Shown here one piece after another: positions 8,428 through 16,360 of a DNA stretch of 64,000 nucleotides. The translations under genes and the position numbers were made by a program. Numbering within the stretch: the stretch's first letter is position 1; every line of letters starts with the position of its first letter. The stretch comes from Nocardiopsis coralli (GTDB lineage: Bacteria; Actinomycetota; Actinomycetes; Streptosporangiales; Streptosporangiaceae), in NCBI RefSeq assembly GCF_014892575.1, contig NZ_JADBGI010000023.1:38725-102724 (forward strand). The letters are read 5' to 3'. The notes under the pieces were generated by a model that saw nothing but the letters and a program-made list of their open reading frames with translations, was not told where the DNA came from and did not search any database.

Positions 8428-9246
8428 ATGAGCACACACGAACCCGTGGGTACGCTGCTCCGCCGTTGGCGTGAGCGCCGGCGCCTCTCCCAGCTCGATC
8501 TCTCCATCGCGTCCGAGGTCTCGGCCCGGCACCTCAGCTTCCTCGAGACGGGCCGGTCCCGGCCGAGCAGATCCATGATCGACCGGTTGTGCGACGAGCT
8601 CGACGTGCCCCTCAGGGAACGCAACGGGTTCTACCTGGCCGCCGGGTTCGCGCCGGTGCACCCCGAACGCCCTCTGGAGGATCTCGGCGCGGCCCGTTCG
8701 GCCGTTCGGGCTGTGCTCTCCGGGCACGAACCCAACCCGGCCGTTGCCGTCGACGTCCACTGGAACGTGCTCGCGGCGAACGACGCCATGTCGCGCTTCC
8801 TCACCGGGGTCCCGCGAGAACTGCGCGAGCCCAGGACCAACATGCTGCGGGCGACCCTGCACCCCGACGGTCTCTCACACGGGTTGGCCAATCACGCCCA
8901 GTGGCGCACGCTCACGTTGCGCCGGGTGCGCCGCCAGTACGAACGCACCGCCGATCCCGCGCTGTCCGAGCTGCTGCGCGAGCTCGAGGGCTACCCGCCT
9001 CCCCCGCGGCCCTCCGAGGACGTGCCCGGCCCGCAGAGCGACCTCGTCACCCCGATGCTGTTCGACAGCGACCTGGGGCGCCTGTCCCTGCTGTACGCGG
9101 TCACGGTCTTCGGTTCACCCCGCGACGTGACCCTCGACGAGATCGCCGTCGAGACGTTCTTCCCGGCGGACGACCGCACGAGGGAGGTGCTGGCCCAACT
9201 GGCCGAGCAGGCCGAGTCGGCCGCGGCCGGTGACCAGCAGAGCTGA
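8428..9246 (+). CDS. XRE-family regulator with MmyB-like ligand domain
   Basis: A 272-residue regulator. The N-terminal 70 residues form an XRE helix-turn-helix (RRLSQLDLSIASEVSARHLSFL followed by ETGRSRPSR). The rest matches the MmyB-like ligand-binding region, a PAS-like fold with the marker segments VHWNVLAAND, MLRATLHPDGL and the late GTPRDVTLDEL-type block, here GSPRDVTLDEIAVETFFPAD. Such regulators often control a neighbouring oxidoreductase or YHS/tautomerase gene and may bind fatty acids. The YHS gene lies 122 nt downstream on the same strand and is the natural target. Confidence 0.87.
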   Translation: MSTHEPVGTLLRRWRERRRLSQLDLSIASEVSARHLSFLETGRSRPSRSMIDRLCDELDVPLRERNGFYLAAGFAPVHPERPLEDLGAARSAVRAVLSGHEPNPAVAVDVHWNVLAANDAMSRFLTGVPRELREPRTNMLRATLHPDGLSHGLANHAQWRTLTLRRVRRQYERTADPALSELLRELEGYPPPPRPSEDVPGPQSDLVTPMLFDSDLGRLSLLYAVTVFGSPRDVTLDEIAVETFFPADDRTREVLAQLAEQAESAAAGDQQS

Positions 9247-9368
9247 CACCGCGCAGCCCCTCGGGCCCCTCTCCCATGACCTCCCACGTCATTGCGGGGC
9301 CCTGTGGCTCCGGCAAGGCTGGTTGCGAGGCGGCCGCCCGGTCGCCCGGTCCGAAGAAGGGGGACATC

Positions 9369-9995
9369 ATGCTTCTCATGGAGATCGCCCACCCCACGGG
9401 CAGCCTGGACAACTGCGACCGCGACCAGCTGAGCGGGGCCTTCCTCGACCTGTTCCTGGGCGCCCCGGGGTACACGGAAGAGATTCTCCGGCGGGTACGG
9501 CCCACCACCCACATCGCCTTCCGCGAGCTGCAGGGGTGGCGGAGCGGGGACGGCCCGCCCCGGGAGGGGACCGCGCCGCCGATGCTCGTCACCGTCACGC
9601 TCCCGCAGGCCTGGCAGGAGGAATCGGCTGCGTTCCTGATCGGTCTGGTCCGCACCGCTGTCCGCCGCCTGGACGACGACCGCGGCTGGGTCAGGCCCCG
9701 GGGGAGCCTCTGGATCAAGGTGGAGGGTGTGCCCGACGGCAGCATCGGCCTCGACGGGCGCCCTGCCACAGCCTCCGACGTGCTCGCCTTCCTCACGGAG
9801 GAGACCCGGGCCGCACGCGAGAACGGCACCGCGGCACCCGTACCCGAGGGGCGGTTGCCCGATCCGGTCTGCGGGATGACGGTGGCCGATGGCAAGGGCG
9901 CCCTCGTCGTCGAGTACCGCGGTGAGCGGCTGGGCTTCTGCTCGCGGGTGTGCCGCGACACCTACGTGGGCGAGCACCCCGGCGCCGTGGTCTGA
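9369..9995 (+). CDS. Tautomerase-like plus YHS domain fusion protein
   Basis: A 208-residue protein. Residues 1-150 resemble a two-strand/helix tautomerase-type (MIF/4-OT) fold, with a repeated strand-helix pattern and the final VEGVPDGSIGLDGR segment. The catalytic Pro-2 typical of that family is absent because the chain begins MLLMEI. The C-terminus is a YHS domain (DPVCGMTV, then GFCSRVCRDTY), a small metal-associated motif found in metal ATPases and hydroxylases. Start 9369 is chosen for the AAGGGGGAC ribosome-binding site just upstream. It probably forms a unit with the XRE/MmyB regulator before it. The biochemical role is unknown. Confidence 0.6.
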   Translation: MLLMEIAHPTGSLDNCDRDQLSGAFLDLFLGAPGYTEEILRRVRPTTHIAFRELQGWRSGDGPPREGTAPPMLVTVTLPQAWQEESAAFLIGLVRTAVRRLDDDRGWVRPRGSLWIKVEGVPDGSIGLDGRPATASDVLAFLTEETRAARENGTAAPVPEGRLPDPVCGMTVADGKGALVVEYRGERLGFCSRVCRDTYVGEHPGAVV

Positions 9996-10315
9996 GCGCA
10001 GGCGCCGGCCGAGCGGTGCCGGACCACCGGACGGCAGGGCCGGGGCGCCTGTCCACGCGCCCCGGTCCGCTCATGCCGGCTCACCGGGAACCGGAACCGC
10101 CCCTGCGAGGCCTACTGGGCGGAACCCACGGGCCACCGGAGACAGAACGGGCCTACGCGTCTCGGGGGGTGCGTGGGTCGGCGCATGGGGCGGCGCTCCG
10201 GGCCACGCGGACAGAACAAGCCACCAACCGGATCTGTGCGGCAGCCCTGAAGCGAGCACCCGATCCCCCGGCGGTGCCACCTGCCGGCATCCTCAGCGCC
10301 GGTGCGTACTCAGCC
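9996..10315. other. Intergenic region between convergent genes
   Basis: No gene is supported. The beginning can fold: CAGGCGCC near 10000 pairs with GGCGCCTG near 10050 with further GGCC pairing inside. This is a plausible terminator for the YHS gene. Confidence 0.4.
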
Positions 10316-11215
10316 TCAGCACCAGTGCACACATCCGCCGGTCTCCACGGCCGCCCGGCAGAGACGGGTGAGCGGCGCGACGGCGTACTCCAGCTCCTGT
10401 GGGGGCAAGCGTGTGCGGTGGACCCCGAGCACGTCGGGTTCCCGGCCTTCCTGCCCTCCCCGTCCCAGGAGGTGGCGCATCGGAACCGTGGTCTCCCCGC
10501 CGTGGTCGAGCGCCGTGAAACGCACCCGGTCCTCCCCCACGCGCTGCTGGGTGAACCGCCGCGACCGGAAGAGCTCGGTCCGCGTTCCGTCCTCCGCGCA
10601 CCCGCCGTCCTCCGCCCGCTCGGGGCAGTACTCGACGAAGAACCCGTCGTGGTCGAGACCGGCGACGTACTGCGCGGACCGGTCGGGCATCCTCCGGCTC
10701 CGCCCCGCACCGAGGTGTTCGTGGATCGGTCGCGCGCGCAGGCCGTCCGCGCCGGATTCCTCCCTCGGCCCTGACCCGCCTCCCGTGCCGCTCGTGTCAC
10801 TGGTGAGCACCGTCCACGGGCCCAGGTCCCGGCTCCGGGACAGGTCCCGCAGCTCCGCCAGCATGGATGCGGCTTCCTCGTTCTCGAGCCGGCCGCTGTT
10901 CGCCTGCGGGAGCCGGTTCACCAGGGTCGGAAACCGGTGCGCGCCCCCGGCACCGTCCAGCGCCCTGCGCAACCGGCCCATCCCACCGCTGTTCGCGATC
11001 CGCTCGGCGATCAGCTCCATCTCCTCGTGCGGGCAGGCCTCGCGGGCCGTCCACCGGTCGAACCGGTGGTGGAGTTCCTCGTTGCCCGTGATCGGCACGT
11101 CCAGGTCGGGAAGCCCGCTCTCCTCGTCCGGCTGGATGAGGGAGGGATCCGCAGGCGGTGGTGTGGTGAGCCCGTCCCTCCAGCAGTGGCAGGGCACGTA
11201 GGCGTCGTAGCCCAT
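10316..11215 (-). CDS. Hypothetical protein with MGYDAYVPCHC N-terminus
   Basis: A 299-residue protein that I do not recognise as an enzyme. It starts MGYDAYVPCHCWRDG, a signature shared by a set of uncharacterised bacterial proteins, and it has an AGGAG ribosome-binding site. The sequence is rich in Arg, Glu and Gly with several Cys and His residues (PCHC, EACPHEE, VEYCPE, TRLCRA, GGCVHWC), which suggests metal binding. There is no signal peptide or membrane helix. It is encoded downstream of, and on the same strand as, the DUF6086 gene with a 172-nt gap. The two may be an operon. Codon use is typical of the region. Confidence 0.6.
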   Translation of the reverse strand: MGYDAYVPCHCWRDGLTTPPPADPSLIQPDEESGLPDLDVPITGNEELHHRFDRWTAREACPHEEMELIAERIANSGGMGRLRRALDGAGGAHRFPTLVNRLPQANSGRLENEEAASMLAELRDLSRSRDLGPWTVLTSDTSGTGGGSGPREESGADGLRARPIHEHLGAGRSRRMPDRSAQYVAGLDHDGFFVEYCPERAEDGGCAEDGTRTELFRSRRFTQQRVGEDRVRFTALDHGGETTVPMRHLLGRGGQEGREPDVLGVHRTRLPPQELEYAVAPLTRLCRAAVETGGCVHWC

Positions 11216-11387
11216 GGGGGCGCGCTCCTGTTCCGTCGTCGTGCCGTCGTCGGTCCATGGTCGTGACCGTCACCGGGGTGGCGGCCGGGGCGCCCGTCCA
11301 CAACGCCCCGGCCTGCCCGCGTCCACTCGTGGCACCGAATCTACGGGCCGTCTACGACAGAACGGGTCGCGTGCCTCCGAAGGCCCC

Positions 11388-11735
11388 TCAGCGGGGCATG
11401 CAGCGTGACGCTGCCCGTGCCCGCTCAAACCATCGCGGGTCCCACGCGGCGGCTCCTGCATCGAGGCCGGCGCGTTCGGCGAGCACGAGCAGGACCGCGG
11501 CCGTGTCACCGGTGCCCTCTCCTGTTTCCCCCGGACCTTCCCGCGCCAGCATTGCCGCGACGAACGCGCCGAACACCGCGCCGTCGATGTCGTGCTCGTC
11601 GGCGAGCACGGGAGCTATGCCCGACGGCACCCCGAGCTCGCGTTCGAGCATCGCGACGCGTTCCATGAACCGCTCCGCCCGGCCGCTCGCCGGGCTCCAC
11701 ACCGTGCGCCCGTCCACGTCGAAGAACTTACTCAT
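11388..11735 (-). CDS. DUF6086 family protein
   Basis: A 115-residue protein beginning MSKFFDVDGRTVWSPASG, with LERELGVPSGIAPVLADEHDID and VFGAFVAAMLA. This pattern fits DUF6086, a small actinobacterial family. Its role is unknown; some members sit beside polymorphic-toxin-type genes and may be immunity proteins. The ATG at 11735 has GAAAGGCG just upstream. The gene is divergent from the NUDIX operon across a 196-bp AT-rich region that must hold both promoters. Confidence 0.6.
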   Translation of the reverse strand: MSKFFDVDGRTVWSPASGRAERFMERVAMLERELGVPSGIAPVLADEHDIDGAVFGAFVAAMLAREGPGETGEGTGDTAAVLLVLAERAGLDAGAAAWDPRWFERARAASRCMPR

Positions 11736-11931
11736 TACGCCTTTCACGTCTTCTCAGATCACGACGGAACACCGATTCCACGTCGGGACATACCGCCACG
11801 CAAGAAAATACAGGCCTTTTAGAACTCCACAAACAAAGGCAACAAGAACCACATCAACACCCCTGAAAACATTCACAGAAAAGTACACCAACCTCTTCCT
11901 GTTGATCTGACAAGAAGGTAATGTCCCGGGC
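11736..11931. promoter_or_regulatory. AT-rich divergent promoter region of the NUDIX/PNP operon
   Basis: This spacer is strikingly AT-rich for the window. On the plus strand TTCCTG, 17 bp and TAATGT (11919-11924) precede ATG 11932 by 7 nt. An alternative AAGAAGG ribosome-binding site lies 13 nt upstream. Both this operon and the DUF6086 gene diverge from it. Confidence 0.45.
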
Positions 11932-12660
11932 ATGGACGAAACCCCCTGGGAACCCCCGACCGTCCTGCTCGCCGTCGATCTGGTGATCCTCACCTTGCGT
12001 TCCTCGACCTTGCACGTCCTCCTCGTGGAACGCGGAATCGAACCCCACAAGGGCCGATCAGCATTGCCCGGCGGGTTCCTCTTCGACGCCGACGAGGACC
12101 TGCGCACGGCCGCCCACCGAGAACTGTCCGAAGAAACCGACCTGGACGCCGCGCGCCTGCACCTGGAACAACTCGGAACATACGGCGACCCCGGCCGCGA
12201 CCCCCGAGGCCGTGTCGTCTCCGTGGCCTACCTGGCCATCGCCCCCGAACTCCCCGAACCCGAAGCGGGGACCGACGCCTCGGCCGCCGCCTGGACCCCC
12301 GTGGAGGAATGCCTCTCCGGCCGGACCGAGCTCGCCTTCGACCACCGCAGCATCCTCGACGACGGTCTGGAGCGCGCCCGGGCCGAACTCGAGCACACCT
12401 CACTGGCCACGGCCTTCTGCGACGAGCCCTTCACCATCTCCGACCTCCAGCAGGTCTACGAGGCGGTGTGGGGACAGCGGCTCGATCCCCGCAACTTCTA
12501 CCGCAAGGTCCAGGCGGTGCCGGGCTTCATCGTGCCCGCCCTCCCGGACCGCCGGCGCACGCGGGGCCGACCCGCCCGACTGTTCCGTCCAGGGCCAAGG
12601 GACCGGCTCCGCCCTCCGATGATGCGCCCCGACCCCCCGACATCGAGCGAGGAACGATGA
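11932..12660 (+). CDS. NUDIX-domain protein with NrtR-type winged helix
   Basis: A 242-residue protein. Residues 8-145 are a NUDIX fold (ALPGGFLFDADEDLRTAAHR, then ELSEETDL). Residues 155-215 match the C-terminal winged helix of NrtR-like regulators (FTISDLQQVYEAVWG...LDPRNFYRK). Family members sense ADP-ribose or related nucleotides and repress NAD genes. The NUDIX box has one extra residue between the Gly and the first Glu, so hydrolase activity is doubtful while ligand binding remains plausible. It overlaps the next gene by ATGA, so the regulator/sensor is translationally coupled to a nucleoside phosphorylase-like effector. It may sense NAD breakdown products or control the operon. Confidence 0.8.
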   Translation: MDETPWEPPTVLLAVDLVILTLRSSTLHVLLVERGIEPHKGRSALPGGFLFDADEDLRTAAHRELSEETDLDAARLHLEQLGTYGDPGRDPRGRVVSVAYLAIAPELPEPEAGTDASAAAWTPVEECLSGRTELAFDHRSILDDGLERARAELEHTSLATAFCDEPFTISDLQQVYEAVWGQRLDPRNFYRKVQAVPGFIVPALPDRRRTRGRPARLFRPGPRDRLRPPMMRPDPPTSSEER

Positions 12661-13808
12661 ACGACAACCCGGTGGTGATCCTCACCGCCCTCAACCTCGA
12701 GTACGAAGCCGTGCACGGGATGCTCGGCGATCCCCGCCCCCACCGCCACGCGAGGGGCACCCGCTTCGAGATCGGCACGCTCCCCCACGGGAAGGGCCGG
12801 GCTGTGCTCGGCCTGGCCGGCAAGGGCAACCACTCGGCCGCCGTGCTGGCCGAACGCGCGATCCAGGAGTTCTCCCCGAGCGCCGTCATGTTCGTGGGCG
12901 TGGCCGGAGCCCTGTGGGACACCCCTCCGCTGGGCGACGTGGTCATCGCGACCCACGTGTACGCCTACCACGGCGGGACCAGCGAGGACGACGGGCTCAA
13001 GGCGCGGCCCCGGGTGTGGGAGGCCCCGCACGAGATGGCCCAGCTGGCCGCGCACGTCGCCCGGTCCGCGGGTTGGGCGGAGACTGCCTCGCCCCCGCCC
13101 GGAGGTACCGCGCCGAAGGCCCACCTCGGCGCGATCGCCGCTGGGGAGATCGTACAGAACTCGCGGCTCTCCCGTGAGGCGGAGTGGATCCGGCAGACCT
13201 ACAACGACGCCGCGGCCATCGAGATGGAGGCAGCCGGTATCGCTCAGGCCGGGCACCTGAGCGGTTCCCCCGTGGCGATCGTCCGCGGGATCAGCGACCG
13301 TGCCGACGGATCCAAGTCCAGTGGCACCGACCGCAACTGGCAGCCGATCGCCGCAGGGAACGCGGCCGCGTTCGCGCTCCGGCTCGCGCAGGAGCTCACC
13401 GAGACCGAGGAGGAGACCGCCATGGCCGACACCACCCCTCCGGGCGGGAGCGGCAACGTCACGAACACGGCCTACGGGAACGTCGGGTTCCAAGCCGGCG
13501 ACATACACAACAGTTCGTTCCACGTGAGCGCGCCCTCCCCCGGTCCGGCCCCCGACGTGGTGGCCGAACTGCACGCCCTGCGCAAGGAGTTGTCGAAGGA
13601 ACGCTCCGCCGGGCGGATCGACGACGAGACCCACGAGGCCGCCTCGGCAGAACTCGACATCGCCGACAAGGGGATCGAGGAGGGCACTTCTCACGGGAAG
13701 AAGGCCACGATCCTGGCGCTCAAGCGGCTGAAGGGGCTGCTCAGCGACCTCGCGTCCCTCGCTTCGAAGGTCGCCCCGCTGATCAGCGCAGTGAGGGGGA
13801 ACTCGTGA
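12657..13808 (+). CDS. Nucleoside phosphorylase/nucleosidase effector with amyloid-like motif
   Basis: A 383-residue protein. Residues 1-245 form a PNP_UDP_1 / MTA-SAH-nucleosidase domain with GLAGKGNHSAA, FVGVAGAL, the ribose-binding AIEMEAAG and the catalytic Asp in RGISDRADGS. Free-standing nucleosidases end here. Residues 266-290 add a Gly/Asn segment (NTAYGNVGFQAGDIHNS) resembling RHIM-like bacterial amyloid signalling motifs, and residues 295-383 are a helical tail. PNP domains of this kind act as effectors in conflict systems, some of them cleaving ATP. It overlaps the NUDIX gene (ATGA) and the membrane-protein gene (GTGA), and that partner carries a matching motif. Substrate and trigger are inferred, not shown. 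Confidence 0.82.
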   Translation: MNDNPVVILTALNLEYEAVHGMLGDPRPHRHARGTRFEIGTLPHGKGRAVLGLAGKGNHSAAVLAERAIQEFSPSAVMFVGVAGALWDTPPLGDVVIATHVYAYHGGTSEDDGLKARPRVWEAPHEMAQLAAHVARSAGWAETASPPPGGTAPKAHLGAIAAGEIVQNSRLSREAEWIRQTYNDAAAIEMEAAGIAQAGHLSGSPVAIVRGISDRADGSKSSGTDRNWQPIAAGNAAAFALRLAQELTETEEETAMADTTPPGGSGNVTNTAYGNVGFQAGDIHNSSFHVSAPSPGPAPDVVAELHALRKELSKERSAGRIDDETHEAASAELDIADKGIEEGTSHGKKATILALKRLKGLLSDLASLASKVAPLISAVRGNS

Positions 13809-15877
13809 GCGGACCCGAGAACGAAAGCCCCGGCGACACCACCAATACCGCGGAACCCGGGTCCTACGTCGGGGCCCAGTTCGGGCACGTGCACAACTCC
13901 GAGGTGTACGTGGTGGGCCCGGACGAACCCCCCGAACGCAAGTACGAGGTCGGGCTCCGGTACTTGGAGAACGGGATGCCGCGGAAGGCGCACGATCTGA
14001 TCGCCGCGGCCTTCACCAAAGAGCACGACAGCAGCGAGATCCGTTTCCATTGGGTCCTGGCCCTGCTCAGCAAGCGATCGTTCCGAGACGTGTCCTCCGG
14101 GGACCACGAAAAGCTGCGCGAGTTGTGGACCCGGTTGCACACCTTCCCGGAGGATGCTTGGAGGAGGGCATTGGAGTCGCTCTCCGCCCTGCTGGAGTGC
14201 TTGGACGACCCCGACGCGGATCCCGAGCCCGCGGTCGACGCCGTTCTAGAGCTCCCCAGCGAGCAGCGGGAGCTCATCGTCCACCACCTGGGAGCCATGG
14301 TCACCGGCGGCGCGAAGGCCAAGCTGTGGCAGCAGATCGTCCAGGACGCGGTTCGGGAAGCGACCGACAACGGCCGCCGCGATCGTGCCTGGTCCTACTT
14401 CGAGCCCACCCCCGCCGGCGCACGTGCCCGCAAGCCGAAGCCGAACTCCACCAACGTGTGGGACGGCGTCGGTACGGCAATCTGGGGCTCTCTCCTGCTC
14501 ATGTGCGCTGCAGGCATCGGGTGGACCGCGCTGGCCCACGGCGGTTTCCTCGAGCTCGCCTCGTGTGTCCTGGCCCTGGTGGCCGGTTACCTCGCTCTGC
14601 GCAATGCCCTCCTCTGGTGGCACAGGAACCGGCTCTGCAACGGCGGCACACAGACACAGTTCCTCCGACCGCTGAAGAGGAGGCCGCCCCCGGCCGGGTT
14701 CGCCGACCGCGTCGACCAAGACTTCCGCCGCTACTTCATCAAATACGCCCCTGACCGCGACGAATGGCAGGCCTGGCTCGAGGAGACCGAAGACGTTCGC
14801 CGGACCTTGCGCGATGAGGTCGTCCACATCTACCGCGAGAAGGAGGTGGACGCCGGGTCCGTCAAATGGTTGATCCGGCACATGGCGCGCGATGTCCGTG
14901 ATCGATCGAGCAAGGACCTGCCACTCGACCCCCGGCCCCGCCACGAGGCCGGGAGGTCGGTCAGGAAGCGAACCTGGCTCTTCTCCGTCATCGGTGTGGT
15001 CGCCATGCTGAGCGTGATCGCTTCTGCTCTCCTCCATGCACCGGTGATCACGGTGGTCTGCCTCCTCGGCGCAGGGGTGAGTTCCAGGTACGCCGTCTCT
15101 CTTTGGGCCAACATCGTCAGCGAGTCCTGGCGTGTGCGGGAGGAGAGGGCCGAACGCAAACGCATCCTGCAAGAGAGGCAGGAGGAGTACGAGCGATGGA
15201 CCGACAAACTGGCCTCCCTGCGCCCCACGGAATCGGAGATGGAGACCTGGCTCAACGCCGACAAGACCCTCATCCTCCGGAGCGCGCTGATACACCATCA
15301 GCTGTCCTGGCACGAGATCGTCGCCCACACGTTCCTGCAGACCTCTGACGAATCGAGCCGACGGGCCAAGGAGAAGTACGGCGCGTGGCGCTACTCGAAG
15401 TATGTGATCCGGCTCTTCCTGATCACCCAGGAGGGGGTCAGGGACGTGGAGGCGCGGCTCAACTTCAACCGCGGTCTTGTCGGTAAGCGTGAGTTCGGGG
15501 ACTACCGGTTCGACTCGGTCTCCTCGGTCCATGTGGTGGAGCAGAGCCGGATCAACTACACGCTGTACCTGACGTTGACCAATGGAGACCCTCAGAAGAT
15601 CGATGTCTTCGAACCGTCGGCCCTCGTGGATGAACGTGCTGAGGAATCGGGCGAGGACGAAGACGAGGTGAACGTGAACCTCGACGCGTCCGGGTTCTCC
15701 CACACGCGGCGCATCCTGGAGGGGATCGCAGCCGAGGGCAAGTCCTGGATCACACGAGACCAGGATCAGCGGGAGCGCAAACGGACAGCCGCTTCTACGG
15801 CCCACGCCGGACAACCCGGCGTCGGCGGCGAGCCGAAAGGCAGCCAGACCCCGGAAAGGGTGAGCGCGGAGCACTGA
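13805..15877 (+). CDS. Four-helix membrane protein with matching amyloid-like motif
   Basis: A 690-residue protein starting at a GTG that overlaps the previous stop. The N-terminus has NTAEPGSYVGAQFGHVHNS, a counterpart of the motif in the phosphorylase upstream. Residues 45-190 are helical and repeat-like. Two hydrophobic helices lie at about 220-270 and two at about 395-440, followed by a basic coiled segment. A C-terminal beta-rich domain around 560-640 (EFGDYRFDSVSSVHV, LTLTNGDPQKIDVF) looks PH-like. The tail is acidic, then basic. No enzyme motif was found. The likely job is to anchor or act as the membrane end of the PNP module, by motif-driven assembly. I do not recognise a named family. 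Confidence 0.75.
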   Translation: MSGPENESPGDTTNTAEPGSYVGAQFGHVHNSEVYVVGPDEPPERKYEVGLRYLENGMPRKAHDLIAAAFTKEHDSSEIRFHWVLALLSKRSFRDVSSGDHEKLRELWTRLHTFPEDAWRRALESLSALLECLDDPDADPEPAVDAVLELPSEQRELIVHHLGAMVTGGAKAKLWQQIVQDAVREATDNGRRDRAWSYFEPTPAGARARKPKPNSTNVWDGVGTAIWGSLLLMCAAGIGWTALAHGGFLELASCVLALVAGYLALRNALLWWHRNRLCNGGTQTQFLRPLKRRPPPAGFADRVDQDFRRYFIKYAPDRDEWQAWLEETEDVRRTLRDEVVHIYREKEVDAGSVKWLIRHMARDVRDRSSKDLPLDPRPRHEAGRSVRKRTWLFSVIGVVAMLSVIASALLHAPVITVVCLLGAGVSSRYAVSLWANIVSESWRVREERAERKRILQERQEEYERWTDKLASLRPTESEMETWLNADKTLILRSALIHHQLSWHEIVAHTFLQTSDESSRRAKEKYGAWRYSKYVIRLFLITQEGVRDVEARLNFNRGLVGKREFGDYRFDSVSSVHVVEQSRINYTLYLTLTNGDPQKIDVFEPSALVDERAEESGEDEDEVNVNLDASGFSHTRRILEGIAAEGKSWITRDQDQRERKRTAASTAHAGQPGVGGEPKGSQTPERVSAEH

Positions 15878-16360
15878 GTCCGCGGGGTCGGGCGGAAGGC
15901 CACCGGTAGACCGACGAGGTTACTGCGGCGCAGGAGGAGAGCGGGTTTGCCCTCCGGCCTCGGCCGGGTTCCCCCATACCGCCCCGCCCGACCGCTCCTA
16001 CGCTCGCCGTTTGCCCCGACGGCCACGGGAAAAGCAGGGTGAACAGGTACGGCGTTCCCGGGGTTCGGGCACGGCGCTCCCCGGAACACGGTTAACCTTC
16101 CGGGACCCGCGTGCGTCGCTCCCGAGCCCCGGACCGGTCTTTGACCGGGCTCGGGGACGGCCCGGGTCCGCCCGGTAACGTCCGGACCCACCGGCCCCTG
16201 GCCATCCGTGTCAGAATCCGCCGGAGCGGCGTGACTCGCCGTACCCGCTTTACCCGTTGCACCCGGCCCCTCCCGGCCGTCCCGAACACGCACGTACCCG
16301 CACACGCATCCGAACACGTAACCGCACGCACGCAGTCGACGATCCCTTGCGAGGCACCCG
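15878..16360. other. Intergenic region upstream of ilvD
   Basis: No gene is supported over 480 bp. A hairpin at 16121-16155 (CCCGAGC...CCGGT CTTTG ACCGGGCTCGGG, with a 6-nt bulge) probably terminates the PNP operon. I looked for a branched-chain leader peptide or attenuator before ilvD and saw none. Confidence 0.45.

Noticed and set aside
12657..13808. Ordinary MTA/SAH nucleosidase of methionine salvage
   Set aside because: The extra 130-residue tail with an amyloid-like motif, and coupling to a membrane protein and NUDIX gene, do not fit the housekeeping enzyme, although the catalytic domain alone would.
15878..16360. Leader peptide or attenuator ahead of ilvD
   Set aside because: No short frame rich in Leu/Val/Ile codons followed by alternative hairpins was seen; only a terminator-like hairpin from the previous operon.
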